NCBI GenBank assembly: GCA_023213315.1
Contig: JAKCPI010015674.1
Coordinates: 25,441 to 89,440, forward strand
DNA length: 64,000 bases
Source of the DNA: Euborellia annulipes
Taxonomy: Eukaryota; Arthropoda; Insecta; Dermaptera; Anisolabididae
Reading direction: 5' to 3'
Part shown: in pieces, positions 35,518-46,339 of the stretch
How the letters are laid out: the number at the start of each line of letters is the position of its first letter
Position numbering within the stretch: position 1 is the first letter of the stretch
Notes under the pieces: generated by a model
What the model was told of the DNA's origin: nothing
The model's input: the letters and a program-made list of their open reading frames with translations, nothing else
The model's database searches: none
Program-made: the position numbers and the translations under genes

Positions 35518-35680
35518 TTTTTTTTAACACACACTTTTTTCTCATTCACACTGAAACTCACACACACATTCACACAATCTTTTCGGCAACTTAGGCCTTA
35601 TAAGACTTTTACGATAAAAATATATATATATATCTATTGGGGGTCTAGGCATTCTTATTTAAGCCATTTGGTAATATTTA
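35518..35680 (-). repeat. SINE-A, 5' truncated
   Basis: Poly(T), acacactttttt, tcattcacac..., cttttcggcaacttaggc, attcttatttaagccatttg, then break. The tRNA head is missing. Confidence 0.7.
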
Positions 35681-35951
35681 TCCCTCGAAAGCAGTAGGTT
35701 TGAGGAGATAAATAATAAATAAAGTATAGAGGCCTATTTTCTTATAAATTTTACGAGTACTTTAATTTATCGGACTGTGATGGCCTGTCTACGCATTCAC
35801 TAAAAATATACGTATTTTAAAATGCGAATGAATATAGAAAAATCATATAATGGTACTTATAATAAAAATTTAAAAAAAAATGGTCCAGCAACCACGCATT
35901 AACGGTACTTCGAATGAATTGAGTCAGAATATTATACAATATAATAATTAT

Positions 35952-36202
35952 TAGGAACCGACCGAAGTATAGGTTTCGGCCGAAACCTGAGTTAAAAAAA
36001 AAAGGTCAAATGATTTTTCAAATGGATTGATTATTTGAGTCACGAGGGAAAATTTACTAAAAAAAAGGGTAAAATGATATGAATTTTTTTATAGGAAATT
36101 TTAAGAAAAAGTTTAAAACAAGTTTCAGTTTCTGTTTCGGTTACGGTTTCAGCCGAAATTCGATTTGATTTCGGCTGAAAATCTTGTTTCGGTCGGACCC
36201 TA
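35952..36202. mobile_element. hAT-type MITE, TAGGRWCCGACCGAA ends
   Basis: Terminal inverted repeats TAGGAACCGACCGAA / TAGGGTCCGACCGAA with an 8-bp duplication ATAATTAT (35944-35951 and 36203-36210). The interior repeats tttcggc/gccgaaa on both strands. 251 bp, no coding capacity. Confidence 0.78.
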
Positions 36203-36210
36203 ATAATTAT

Positions 36211-38590
36211 ATCCAACAGTTTTATTTACTCTAATCGAACACAACACTTCGACCATCAGCAAATTATAGAGAAAGATATTATTAATAATTATTAAGAAAT
36301 TAATAAATAATTGATATAGTATAGCCTATAGCCAGCTGAGGGCCTAGCAACAGAGAAGACCAACAGCCAGTAAGATCTTTCTTGTTAAGCAATGCCACGG
36401 GTGACTCTAAATGACCTCAGAAGCCGAAAAGGGGCATATGTACCCTCCAAAAATAGTCGAAAATACAATTTCAATAGGCTTAAATCTTTATCGACCTATA
36501 TCGACATTAGTCAAGGCTAGAATGAATAAATAGAGAATTTAAAAAATATTGAAATTCTAATCACTCTTAACGTTATAAAAATTGAATTGCAACATTTTCA
36601 TAAGTACAATACTTAAGAGCAATAGTAAACCCTTTCTCTCCTCTCACTCAGGAAAGCAAATAATAAAGCTGATATTATAGATGTATTGGAAAAATTATAT
36701 TAATATTTTATTAATTTTTATCAAATAGTTTTATTAAATGAGGCAAAATTAAAAAGATTCATTTAAAAGCATATTTTTTAATGAGTATAAATTGAGTTTG
36801 TTATTTATTTTTTTGAATTAAATATTTTTATATAGATAGCCTATATTCTATTCAATCGCATTAATTGTATGAAATGAACAACTTTGTGCAATTATAAATT
36901 TTATAAAGCAATGGTATAAATTTAAAACGAATAAAACTCCGCATCTCATGCAACAAAAATTTATTGATATTTCAATTGGCTTCCAGTCAATTGAAATAAA
37001 TAGGGACGAGTTCTAGAGTCTGAAAAGACCCTAAATAAAATAAAATGAATATAAGTATCGAAGCTGTTGAAGAAATTCATCGAATAATTATTTAAGGATA
37101 AATTTTTCCTCTTTGAGAGCCCCTAAAAACAAAAGTACCATTTTTATGAGATGATGTTATTTCCGAAAAAGAATTATCCAATTATTGCAACGATATCAGA
37201 AAAATGATCCGTAAATTAAGTTTTTTTTTTTAATTTCAATTTGAAAATGAATAAAAATAATAATCTGCTGATACAAAACAAATTGGAATAAAGGTAAGAG
37301 ATATTATAAATAAAAAAAAAAAAAAATGCTGACATAAAGTAAATAAATATTTTAAAGAATGAAAAGATTCAGAAAAAGCAGCGAATTGGAAAAAATTAAT
37401 TAAAAAAAGAGATCATTGATAATATATATTATAAAGTGATATCAATTGAAAACTGTGCTTTTGGGATTTTTTTTTTTCAATTTTATAAAAAAATTGATTA
37501 TCTGTATATTGAATTTATGAAAGATATTAATAAAAACATAATCTACTGTATATTATAAGTAAGACTATATAAATATAATAAATGAATGTTTCTTAATAAA
37601 TACATTGACGGACAAACAGCGATGCACATCCCCCCCCCCCTTTTGTTAAAAAATTTTAATATTATGATTTTATTCATACAAAATTTCTTTATTAATGGTA
37701 ATTTGAATGTGGAACTAAATCACTATTACCCTCCATTCCTGAATACGCCATTTCCTCTCACCCTCAAATACCAGAAATTTCCCCTTTCATATCAAAATCC
37801 AGGGACCGGCCTAAATATAATTCAATTATTATTTTATAGAAATATATTAAAAAATATTTTTCAAAATTCCACAACATATAGTTATTTTTACCAGTTGGGT
37901 TCGCCTGATTTTGAGAGAACGCTACCGAAGATGCTCCTTTGTTAGGCGGGTTGCCTAAGTTTAAGTATATACGTAATTAAAATTAAATGATTTGTGTTTG
38001 AGTCCATTCCTTTGACGTCATCAAGCGGGCATGTTTACTGAGGCTATATTCAGATCTATGTATACTATAAATTCAGCTCACCCTCAAATACCAGATGATT
38101 GTTGCTAATTATTTCAAAATAAAGCGTCTTTGCGTTGATTTATTATAGGTATTTTAGATTTGGGGAATAATATAAGGCCTATATTTACAAATTCATTCTA
38201 ACTTTCGGACTAAGACACCAAAACTTTATATTTTATAAGATTCGCGATATTTATATCCTGTGTTTCCGAAGACAAATAAAATAGACATTATTCGGTTTAA
38301 TTTTTTATTTATTTTAAGTACTTTTTTTTAGGAGGAATAACTCAATTCTGCTTTGAATCCAAGGGCAAAGATTTATCTACCTCTATTACAGATACCCCCT
38401 TCTGTGAAAACAAACCCTTTATAAAGAAAATAACTTCAAGAAATGTGACAGATCGTGTCACAAGGATGAGATATTGGTATCTTTTTACATTCCATTTTTA
38501 GGTATGGAAAATTTCAAATCACTGTAAAAATATTTTTTTTTTATTTTATTTTTTTTAAAGATAAATTATGGGAAAAGAAAGTGAAGGAGA
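36211..38590. other. AT-rich sequence with minor repeat fragments
   Basis: Contains a SINE-B fragment (36962-37045) and an echo of 6810-6880 near 36355-36410. The rest is AT-rich without gene signals. The 119-codon frame at 37586-37945 is low-complexity and unconvincing. Confidence 0.4.
36962..37045 (+). repeat. SINE-B 3' fragment
   Basis: ttggcttccagtcaattgaa, ataaatagggacgag, then agaccctaaataaaataaaa fits the SINE-B body and tail. The head is missing. Confidence 0.5.
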
Positions 38591-38594
38591 AGAA

Positions 38595-39015
38595 AAGTGA
38601 GAGAAGAAGTTTGGTGTTATATAATCTTGACGGCGTCCTACCTGTTGCTGCTAGACGTCACAAATTTAAACCCCGCATCTCCAAAATGTATGAAAGGGTG
38701 GCAAAATAATGGCAGAGTTATTTTTCTGCGCTCTCTCTCACACAAGGGTTATCACCCTGTGAGGTGTATGTTGATGCTCGAGCTCACCACCGTCGTCGTC
38801 GTCGTCTCTCCTCGGATGATGATGATCGGCCACCAGCTGAGTGAGTGGAAAAGAGAGAGAGTGAGTGAGAGACATGCGAGTTTGAGAGAGAGGGGAGATG
38901 CCCACCGCGGCGAGCGAATGGCACACTGAACGGCCGCTGCGCGCGCAGGGTCACTGCCGGGGCCTCCCCCACCCTACAAGGGGGGCACCCCATTCTTAAC
39001 CCGCTGGGGTGTTGT
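38595..39015. promoter_or_regulatory. GC/CpG-rich island, possible promoter or 5' exon
   Basis: The only long GC-rich, non-repetitive block in the window. It holds a GTCGTC run (38793-38807), a GATGAT run, a purine-rich GAGAGA tract (38850-38890), CpG-dense ccgcggcgagcg, gccgctgcgcgcgc and gcgcacgcgcacc. Frames on both strands are open by composition. It has no inverted ends or target duplication, unlike the MITEs. A promoter or first exon of an unseen gene is possible. Confidence 0.35.
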
Positions 39016-39304
39016 TGCGCACGCGCACCTTGATATCACACTCGTGTATTTTCGGTATGACCTGTGGGCTTAGCCAAAGACAACGGGGATGATTTTTTTT
39101 TTTTTTTATTTCCATTTGCACTATTGAATTTATTATGAATAGCCCAATTTTTTTTTCTTTATAATATGTAAACAATGGTTTATTTTTATCAATTTAGTTT
39201 TATTTTTTAAAGGGAAAATTATGGGGACTCGCTGGTGTAGTGGGCTAGGATGTCGCACAAAGAATTCAAATCCTGGACTTGGGGATTTTTTCATTAAATA
39301 AAAA

Positions 39305-39959
39305 TCTGGTGTGACTGGCGCACAGCACACAACTTTCTCTTACCTTCGGTAATCGAAAGTTGTGTACTGTGCTTGTCACACCAGATTTTTTGTGTCGACA
39401 TATATTTAGTTCCCGACAGTACGGAACATTTGAATTCAGATGTAAAATTTATAAGTATGGCAAAATATTTATATTTTGTTACCATGGCAACCATTTCTAC
39501 TATCTTTCCTATGAAATACAAGAGTAAAGTGGTCTTCAGAAGATTTCAATTGCAAAATGAGGATATACATTTGAAAGAGCATCTAAAAAATAATTGATTT
39601 TTGAATTTAAAAAAAAATCGTTGGAGCAAATTTTAAGAAAATCGAAAAAAACTGAAAAATTACATCAGTAAAGTACTAGTACTCTTTGGCCGATTTTGAT
39701 TAAAAGCTTATTTTTTCCGGTCCCGGGGGGAGTTTAACTTAAATATAAAATTTCAACCTGGTAGCTCAATTCCTTCATGCTTAAAATTGAACACAGACAC
39801 ACCCACCCACAGACAGACCATGTCGCGAAAACCACTTTTTTGGATTCAGGGGACCTCAAAACGTGAAGATCCATCAAAATCTCGACATCGAATTTTTGAC
39901 ATGAATCTAATACTTTCTCTCTATATATATATTACATATATACATAGGTAAGAGAAAGT
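39305..39959 (-). mobile_element. DH element, full length
   Basis: 655 bp, TCTGGTGTGAC to AGAGAAAGT, with ATAAAAA and AAAAATA at the two edges. Very close to the copy at 33009. Confidence 0.85.
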
Positions 39960-39987
39960 AAAAATATTTATTTAATGTAAACAAATC

Positions 39988-40300
39988 CTCTAGGGCACTG
40001 GATTGGAATATTGGATACTACCACAATAGCCCCCAGGCAACTCTACGAGGAGAGGGAGTTGCTGTGACATCCCGTCCTGTAGAAGGGGCGTAAAGAAGGT
40101 CTCCTCTCAGTGATGCATTCTTCGAAAGGAGTAGGCTACACGCCGGTGCTGAGGGAGTCCCTCCTCAAACTAGGATATCCCGGTAGATGACTACCGCCAG
40201 AGGCCGGTTGGGTTTTAGGTGTGTGTCTTCGTGCACGAAAGCACCTTGGGTAAATAAACGGGGATCCCGATAGGAATTTCAAATAATAATAATAAAAAAA
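39988..40300 (+). mobile_element. LINE 3'-tail fragment
   Basis: ggctacacgccggtgctgag.. ccagaggccggttggg.. gtgtgtcttcgtgcacgaaa.. aaataaacggggatcc ends in (AAT)n. The same text occurs in reverse at 58065-58345. A simple-repeat end after a GC-richer untranslated region is typical of non-LTR retrotransposons. No reverse transcriptase is present here. Confidence 0.6.
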
Positions 40301-40385
40301 TGAAGAAAAATTAAATAATATTTACGCGCGACTTACGAGAAGTCGGGAAATCTTTTATTTAGGGGTGGGGGTCAAATATAAGATT

Positions 40386-40430
40386 TTTTTAGATCTTTTT
40401 CGGCATCAGAGGCCATATTTTAGGAAAGCC
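40386..40430 (-). repeat. SINE-B tail fragment
   Basis: Poly(T), agatctttttcggcatcaga, ggccat matches SINE-B. Nothing further survives. Confidence 0.5.
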
Positions 40431-40517
40431 ATCATTACAACAACGGCATTTAAAAAAATTCAATGTAGAAAATGAAATAAAAACAATATCTGTTTTCGGC
40501 CCGAATTATTTTATTTT

Positions 40518-40555
40518 CCTTTGTCGACGTTTCGGACCCATCTTCAGGGCAAAGG
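40518..40555 (-). ncRNA. Hammerhead ribozyme-like motif (HP4 left)
   Basis: Minus strand: CTGAAGA (plus 40541-40547), short helix II GG/CC, GAAA (plus 40530-40533), CGTC. Stem I CCTTTG/CAAAGG (6 bp). Confidence 0.6.
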
Positions 40556-40738
40556 TTTTTAAAAAATTCTTAACACTGCCTCCTTCAGTTGTTGGGTAAG
40601 TAAGAGTGTTAGTATGTTTTGGAAAATACAAATGAATACAGATGAATTTGTATCATATATTCCAAAATATTCATGTATTAACACTCTTACTTACTTATAG
40701 CAACTGAAGGAGGCAGTGCTAAGAATTTTTTTAACACC

Positions 40739-40782
40739 TTTGTCCTGAAGATGGGACGTTTAGTCCCCGAAACGTCGACAAA
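40739..40782 (+). ncRNA. Hammerhead ribozyme-like motif, best-formed (HP4 right)
   Basis: Stem I TTTGTC (40739-40744) pairs fully with GACAAA (40777-40782). CTGAAGA is at 40745-40751. Helix II is GGGAC (40753-40757) with GTCCC (40763-40767). GAAA at 40769-40772 is followed by CGTC, whose C is the expected cleavage-site base. One unpaired base lies on each side between the core and helix II. Stem I, helix II and core agree with a minimal Penelope-type hammerhead that would act as a dimer. Confidence 0.72.
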
Positions 40783-40809
40783 ACAAAATAAAATAATTTG
40801 GGCCGCAAA

Positions 40810-41120
40810 CAAGTACGGCCTTCCTACACATTGTCTTTAAAATTCAATGAATTCTTGCCCCTCCCCCCACTCAGTTCTAACATTTATGTAAGAATACATT
40901 AGTTTGTTGATGCAACCATAAACGAATCCTGGTTAGTAGTGATTTATTTATGATGAAATAAGTCAATTTTTATAATTTAAAGAAATCATAGAAATTTAAA
41001 AGCCTCATTTGAAAATAATCTCTTCTGGTAGCTATTGAATAAATTGAGTGAACCTTTCAAAGTCAGTTTCTATTGAGTAAAAAAAGGCGATTTAATAAAG
41101 AAATAATAATAAATAAAATT
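40810..41120. other. AT-rich sequence, no gene seen
   Basis: Nothing recognisable. Confidence 0.4.
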
Positions 41121-41130
41121 CCATTTCTAC

Positions 41131-41404
41131 TTTTTTTTTTTTTTTTTTAAACACTCACACTTTTTCTCATTCACACTCACACTTACATACACATTCACAC
41201 TGTCTTTTCGGCAACTCAGGCCATATAAGACATTTAAGATAACCGTTATTGATTTAATATACATATATGGGGTCCAGGCATTCTTATTTAAGCCATCTGG
41301 TATCCAAATGGCTTAAATAAAATCATCGGACTGCCTGGGGTCCGAACCCGCGACGTTTGGTATATGAGGTTAGCACGCTAACCCCTACACCAAGCCCCGA
41401 GGGC
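41131..41404 (-). repeat. SINE-A, full length
   Basis: T-tail, ACTC-rich tail, body with the taagcc..ggctta pair, then gtccgaacccgcgacg (reverse B box) and the head ending cccgaggg. Target duplication CCATTTCTAC at 41121-41130 and 41405-41414. Confidence 0.9.
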
Positions 41405-41922
41405 CCATTTCTACTTACAATTCTTTTTAAGGATTCAAATATAGAAATTTTAAGAAGATTTTAATATCTCCGAAATATATTTAAAAAATGTTGAGAAGAA
41501 AAAATCTATACAGAGATTCTCTATAACACTTCAAATTGGGGAGTATGTAGTTTGAGACTCTTAAGTCAACTCTGAACCAAACCAGAATACACAGACACAC
41601 CGGATCTCACGAGCAAGACCAAGCCTCGGAGACTCCAACAAACACAAACATGATTACAGACAACCAACTTCCTTCTAATGTGAGAGACAAACCCAAACCT
41701 CTGAGGTATCCACCAACCAGATGAGTAACACCCCGACTTGGAGAATAGGCAGATTGAGGCCCCGAAGTCAACCGAAATAAAACACAAACACGATTACACA
41801 AAACCAACCTCTCTCTAGATCTTAGAGACAAACTCATTCCTCTGAGACATTCACTAAACAGACCAGGAGGCCAGCAAGATTGCGTTTCTTAAACAACCCA
41901 CCTCCACCACTAACTACTAATC

Positions 41923-41966
41923 ACTCTCTTAAAAATGGCTACAAAAGAAGAGCCGAAACGTCGAGT
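41923..41966 (+). ncRNA. Hammerhead-like motif, decayed (HP5 left)
   Basis: cttaaaaatggct.. agagccgaaacgtcgagt. GAAA is at 41955-41958, then CGTC and GAGT, which pairs with ACTC at 41923-41926. The core segment reads TTAAAAA, having lost the G found in the HP6 copies. Confidence 0.5.
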
Positions 41967-42095
41967 AAATCACAATAACACGACTTGATCCGAGAAAACT
42001 TATCTTCGTATACCTCCAGTATCGTAAGTCTTCCAGAACATGTATACCAGTATATATTGTAAGTTCTCTCGGGATAAGTCGCGTTGGTTATAGAG

Positions 42096-42136
42096 ACTCG
42101 ACGTTTCGGGTCTTTTTTATAGTCATTTTCAAGAGT
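42096..42136 (-). ncRNA. Hammerhead-like motif (HP5 right)
   Basis: Minus strand: stem I ACTC/GAGT (plus 42133-42136 and 42096-42099), TTGAAAA (plus 42126-42132), GAAA (plus 42104-42107), CGTC. Helix II is weakened by substitutions. Confidence 0.5.
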
Positions 42137-42260
42137 GAGGGATCAGGAGGTTATGATGGAGTTGGGTTGTTTACGGAACCACAGACTTGCTGGTCCCCAG
42201 ATCTGTTTAATGGATGCCTCAGAGGTTTGGGTATGTCTCTGAGATCTGAGATAGTACATA

Positions 42261-42517
42261 GCGCCTGCTGAGAATCATAGTGGCGAAAGTCCGAAATTTA
42301 ACATTTGAGAAAAGGCGTTTGAACCTATTATAAACATATACCTACATTTAAATAGCCGGCAACAAATGAATAGGCAACAATCAATAGCAAAGAATGGAAA
42401 TACTGTATATTTTCGCCACTTTGGCACTCAAAAAAGAAGAGGTTTTAACATCGTTTGGTGGGCTTAACTCAAAAATTGATCTTTCGGACTTTTGCCACTA
42501 TGATTCTCATCAGGCGA
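42261..42517. mobile_element. Mariner-type MITE, (G/T)CGCCTG ends
   Basis: Inverted ends of about 35 bp (containing gagaatcatagtggc) bounded by TA at 42259-42260 and 42518-42519. 257 bp, no coding sequence. Confidence 0.75.
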
Positions 42518-42796
42518 TATATATATTAATATAATATATATTAATAGAATTTGATTACAGGAGGAAATTACCTTTTCTAGTAGCCTTTTGAGAGATTCTC
42601 GTTTTTTATTATTTGAACGTTTAATTAATGAATGACATTTTTCTTTTATTTTATTACTTCTTGCTTTTAAGCTGATGTTTTGGTTAAACTTCAGAATTAA
42701 ATCCTAAAAAAAAGAGCATTTTAATTATATTAGAATAAAGAGTGATGGAGATAATAAGCTTGTCCTTACTAAAGAATTGAAATTCAAAAATATTCT

Positions 42797-43084
42797 TTTT
42801 TTTTTTTTTTTTTTTTCTTTTTAAAAAAAAAACATCCACACTTTTTTCTCATTCACACTCACATTCACACACACATACACACAGTCTTTTCGGCAACTTA
42901 GGCCATTTAAGACTTTTACGATAACCGTTGAAATGAATATATCTATTGGGGGGTCCAGGCATTTTTATTTAAGTCATTTGGTATCCAAATGCCTTAAATA
43001 AAATTATCGGACTTGCTGGCTCCGAACCCGCGACGTTCGGTATAGAAGGTAGGCACGCTACCAACTACTCCAAGCCCCGTGGGC
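42797..43084 (-). repeat. SINE-A, full length
   Basis: Long T tract, then the complete SINE-A in reverse. Target duplication AAAATATTCT at 42787-42796 and 43085-43094. Confidence 0.88.
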
Positions 43085-43784
43085 AAAATATTCTATTCTT
43101 TTTATCAGAATCAAGATTTTCTGACAAAAAGGATAGAATATCAACATTAATCATATCAATCCTTTAGAAGGAGATCTCTGTCAGTAGAACAACCAGAGGG
43201 GTTTAAACTTCAGTTAAATTTATTTTAAAATCTACCCAAATGAAGATAAAAACACTGAAATAATAGATTATTAATAATAACTATTGATTTCTTTACTCTT
43301 CTGAAGTGTTTTTATATGAGTATCAATAAAACTTTTCTCATCTACGATTATGAAGAGGGTATTAAGGAAAGTATCTGGCACTAGAAACTTTCATTATTAT
43401 AATTATCATTGGTCTGAAAGTTTCTTCAAGTTTCTTTTGAGAAGAGTCTAAGTAGGCTGAGATTTTGGATAATAACTGCAGTAGTCTAGTAATGAACTTT
43501 CTAATTGTAAGCCTCATTTGGGTCTTTAATGGCTTTTGATTTGACAAAGATTAATATATCTTTTATCATATCTTTATTAATATGAATTTATGTTGCTTTT
43601 GTTTGGCGTACCAGGTCATAATTCTTAATTTAAAAATAAGTAGATAAAAATTTTTTCTAAAATAATCCGACACTATTGTCAATTAGGCACTTTTGGAAAT
43701 GGACGACTCTTATACAAGGTTATTATATAAAATATTTTTATCAAAAAGATCCCGCTTTAGAAACTTATTTTATATATCTTATAT
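43085..43784. other. AT-rich sequence, no gene seen
   Basis: No repeat identified. Confidence 0.4.
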
Positions 43785-44150
43785 CTTCTTCTTATATATA
43801 TAATTCTTCTGTACGTGTGTATGTGACTGAACTCCTCCTAAACGACTGAACCAATTATGATGAAATTTTCTGTGTATGTTTGTGAGAATCCCGGACAGGT
43901 TTGGTTTCACAAATAACAATAAGTTAATGAGTAATTAACCGTTAAAATAAGAAAAAAAATAAAAATTAGGAGAAATAGTTGCCATGGTAACAAAATATAA
44001 ATATTTACCCATGTTTACGATTTTTTTTATTTATTTACATTTTGAATTCTAAAATATCGGCGTAAATTTTTTGTCTGTGTACCGGGAGAGTCCCGGAAAG
44101 GATATGATTCACAAAAAATCTTAAGTTCATGAATAATTAACCGTTAAAAT
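43785..44150 (+). mobile_element. Helitron internal fragments with a DH piece between
   Basis: actcctcctaaacgactgaa, ccaattatgatgaaattttc then cccggacagg.. aatgagtaattaaccgttaa recurs after the DH piece as cccggaaagg.. gaataattaaccgttaa. Phrases such as 'gactgaaccaattatgatga' are typical of animal Helitron/Helentron copies as I remember them. A DH fragment lies at 43966-44062. Confidence 0.5.
43966..44062 (+). repeat. DH fragment
   Basis: taggagaaatagttgccatg, gtaacaaaatataaata then tctaaaatatcggcg is the DH body close to its large-hairpin end. Confidence 0.55.
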
Positions 44151-44152
44151 AG

Positions 44153-44283
44153 TCTCTATATATAAAAATGAAAAGGGAAAATGTATGTACCGGTATGTAT
44201 ATAGGTAGGCGAGCAAGGGGGTCCAGGGGCGCAGCCCCCTGGCTAGACGGAAAGCCCCGCCGAAGGCGGGGCTTTGCGTCTAG
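44153..44283 (+). mobile_element. Short non-autonomous Helitron
   Basis: Starts TCTCTATATATAAAAATG. The 3' part has a GC hairpin (gccccgccgaaggcggggc) and, 6 nt later, CTAG (44280-44283) followed by T. A 5'-TC start, a 3' hairpin shortly before CTAG, no TIRs and no duplication are Helitron hallmarks. A second hairpin with ggggtccagg..ccccctgg lies upstream at 44218-44242. 131 bp. Trans-mobilised by a RepHel protein, which is not encoded here. Confidence 0.72.
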
Positions 44284-45680
44284 TATATATATATATATAT
44301 ATATGCCTACTGTAGTTGGTCCATCTGTTTTTAGGTATATACCTTTATATACTTTATTTTGGAGGAAAATTATTTAAATTGAATTTAATTTATATAAGAG
44401 AAAAGTTTCTTCTCTTATTTATTTGTTAATATTATTCATTTTCTTTTTTTTTTTTAATTGTATTTTTTATAAATTTATTTTCTAGATATTATATAGAGAT
44501 TGAATTTTTTCGCGAAAACAATACCCTTTTTTTTGATGGTTTGTTTATTATTATGAAAGGAAAGAACAAAATATTATCTTTTTTTTAATATTCTCTCTCT
44601 TATATATACTGTTTGTGGAGGATTAGAAAATATTTCTTTATTGGAAAATAACTCATTTTCTTTTTCTCTTCATTCCATTTAAATATATATCAGCAATGTG
44701 AGTTTTATTTTAAGAGAAAAACAATTTTTCTTAATGAATTGAAAGATTGTAAAACATAATTTGAAAATTCCTAAATATGTTTGTTATAGGATTGTGGATG
44801 AAATATTTTTCTCCGAGGCTTTTAGAGATAGAGCTCAAAGATCCCGGAGATCTCATAGAGAAAAAAAATTTTGTGTTGGCTGTGTCGGCTACACAGCCGT
44901 TGGCCTTTTAACATGACAACGTCTATTGCCTGACTTCAAACGATTTCTATCAATTTTTCGATAATTGGCATCACATTTAGTCTGATCTGAATATCCATTC
45001 GGAATCTACAATGATTTAAACCTTCATATAAGAAGTTCTCGCCGTGAGGTAAAATGAAATAATAGGAAAAAAATAAATGGTGAAATCTTTAGCTGAAGAA
45101 TCATTCTTTCTAACAGTTTATTCAAAATAATTATACCTCTTAAGACTGAAGAGTTATTCGAGCCGATAACAAGCAATTTTTCATGTGTTTTTATCCAAAT
45201 TTTTCTTATTGTCTCCCTACCGGACTCTTAAACATGCATTGTAAAACGTTGTCACGTCAAAATTGATAAAAATAATTTTAATTTTTTTTCATTCGACTCA
45301 AATACTCCCCTCCCCCTCCTCCCTCAAAAGGTTTCTATCTCCTTTATTTCTCAGCCTTCCTCTGTAGTCGACCCTACTCAAAATCGTTAAATGTTTTTAC
45401 TTCTTACTAAAATTTTCAGGAAGTTTATATATTATAGGCTCATTTTCAGATAAAAAACAGACTGTTTCGTACTGGGATTAAACTCTTTTATTAGTCATAT
45501 AAAACAAAGATGTTGTCTGCTAAACCTCATATTGGCTTAAGTGTTGTATAAACGTACGACATATCTTTTTGTGACACTGCTGTGAATGAAGCGAGTTGTT
45601 AACTAAGGTATGTATTTCAACCTAAGAATTGTTCTAGGAATTTGTAAAAATGTTGTAATGTTTATTTAATTTTATAATTA
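44284..45680. other. AT-rich sequence, no gene seen
   Basis: AT-rich DNA with C-runs at 45306-45325. No family identified. Confidence 0.45.
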
Positions 45681-45776
45681 TATATATATATATATATATG
45701 TTCTGGAAGGTTTCCGCGACCGGATGTATGCGAAGAAAAGTTTTCTCGGGTTGTGTCGCGTGTGATGTTGAGATTT

Positions 45777-45818
45777 ACTCGACGTTTCGGCTCTCCTTTT
45801 GGAGCCATTTTCAAGAGT
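45777..45818 (-). ncRNA. Hammerhead-like motif, U3/A8 variant (HP6 left)
   Basis: Minus strand: stem I ACTC (plus 45815-45818) with GAGT (plus 45777-45780), core TTGAAAA (plus 45808-45814), helix II GGCTCC/GGAGAGCC with one bulged A, GAAA (plus 45785-45788), CGTC. The C3 and G8 of a standard core are both replaced (U and A), a pair-preserving change. Confidence 0.62.
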
Positions 45819-46297
45819 ATGGAATTAGGGGGGAATTGTTGGGGTGGTTTGTAAGCATGCAAGACCTCGAGCGCCATAGCAGTAAGAAAAACCAAAACAC
45901 AAATCACTTCGACCATCAACACGCAAACCGCCACCACACAACCCAACACATCTCAAACACAAACACAAGCCTCGGAAACATCCAGCAATACATCGACTGG
46001 GGGAGTAGGCAGATTGAGGCCCCAAAGTCAACCTAAATTAAACACAGACACGATCACACACACACGCACCCAATCTCCTAACACATCCACTAACCAAACC
46101 AATAACACATCGACTTGGGGAGGCAGACTGAGGCCCCGTAGTCAACCTAAACCGAACACAAACGCAATTACACACACTCAACCTTCCTCCTGCTCTCAGA
46201 GACCAAACCAAGCCTCTGAGGCATCCAAATTGACCTGGGGACCAGCAAGACTGCGACCCCGTAAACAAACCACCCCAACAATTCCCCCTAATTCCAT

Positions 46298-46339
46298 ACT
46301 CTTGAAAATGGCTCCAAAAGGAGAGCCGAAACGTCGAGT
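46298..46339 (+). ncRNA. Hammerhead-like motif, U3/A8 variant (HP6 right)
   Basis: Stem I ACTC 46298-46301 with GAGT 46336-46339. TTGAAAA 46302-46308, helix II GGCTCC/GGAGAGCC, GAAA 46328-46331, CGTC 46332-46335. Mirror of the left copy. Confidence 0.62.

Larger units (their letters stand above)
40495..40805. mobile_element. Hammerhead inverted-arm element HP4
   Basis: Arms 40495-40632 and 40645-40805 are reverse complements with many substitutions, so the pair is older than HP5 or HP7. Shared blocks include cactgcctccttcagttg and gtaagtaagagtg. Each arm has one outward-facing hammerhead motif. No coding sequence. Confidence 0.68.
41560..42250. mobile_element. Hammerhead element HP5, inward-facing pair
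   Basis: Two oppositely oriented monomers meet at about 42040. Left monomer: a minisatellite-like stretch (caagcctcggagactcc.. ggcagattgaggcccc.. acacaaacacgatt) then a hammerhead core. The right monomer is inverted and shorter. Unlike HP6 the ribozyme motifs face the centre. The family is the same as HP6 at 45.7 kb, judged by the shared spacer text. Confidence 0.6.

Noticed and set aside
45853..46266. CRISPR-like spaced repeats
   Set aside because: Units are long, diverged and lie between inverted ribozyme arms in eukaryotic DNA; this is a minisatellite.
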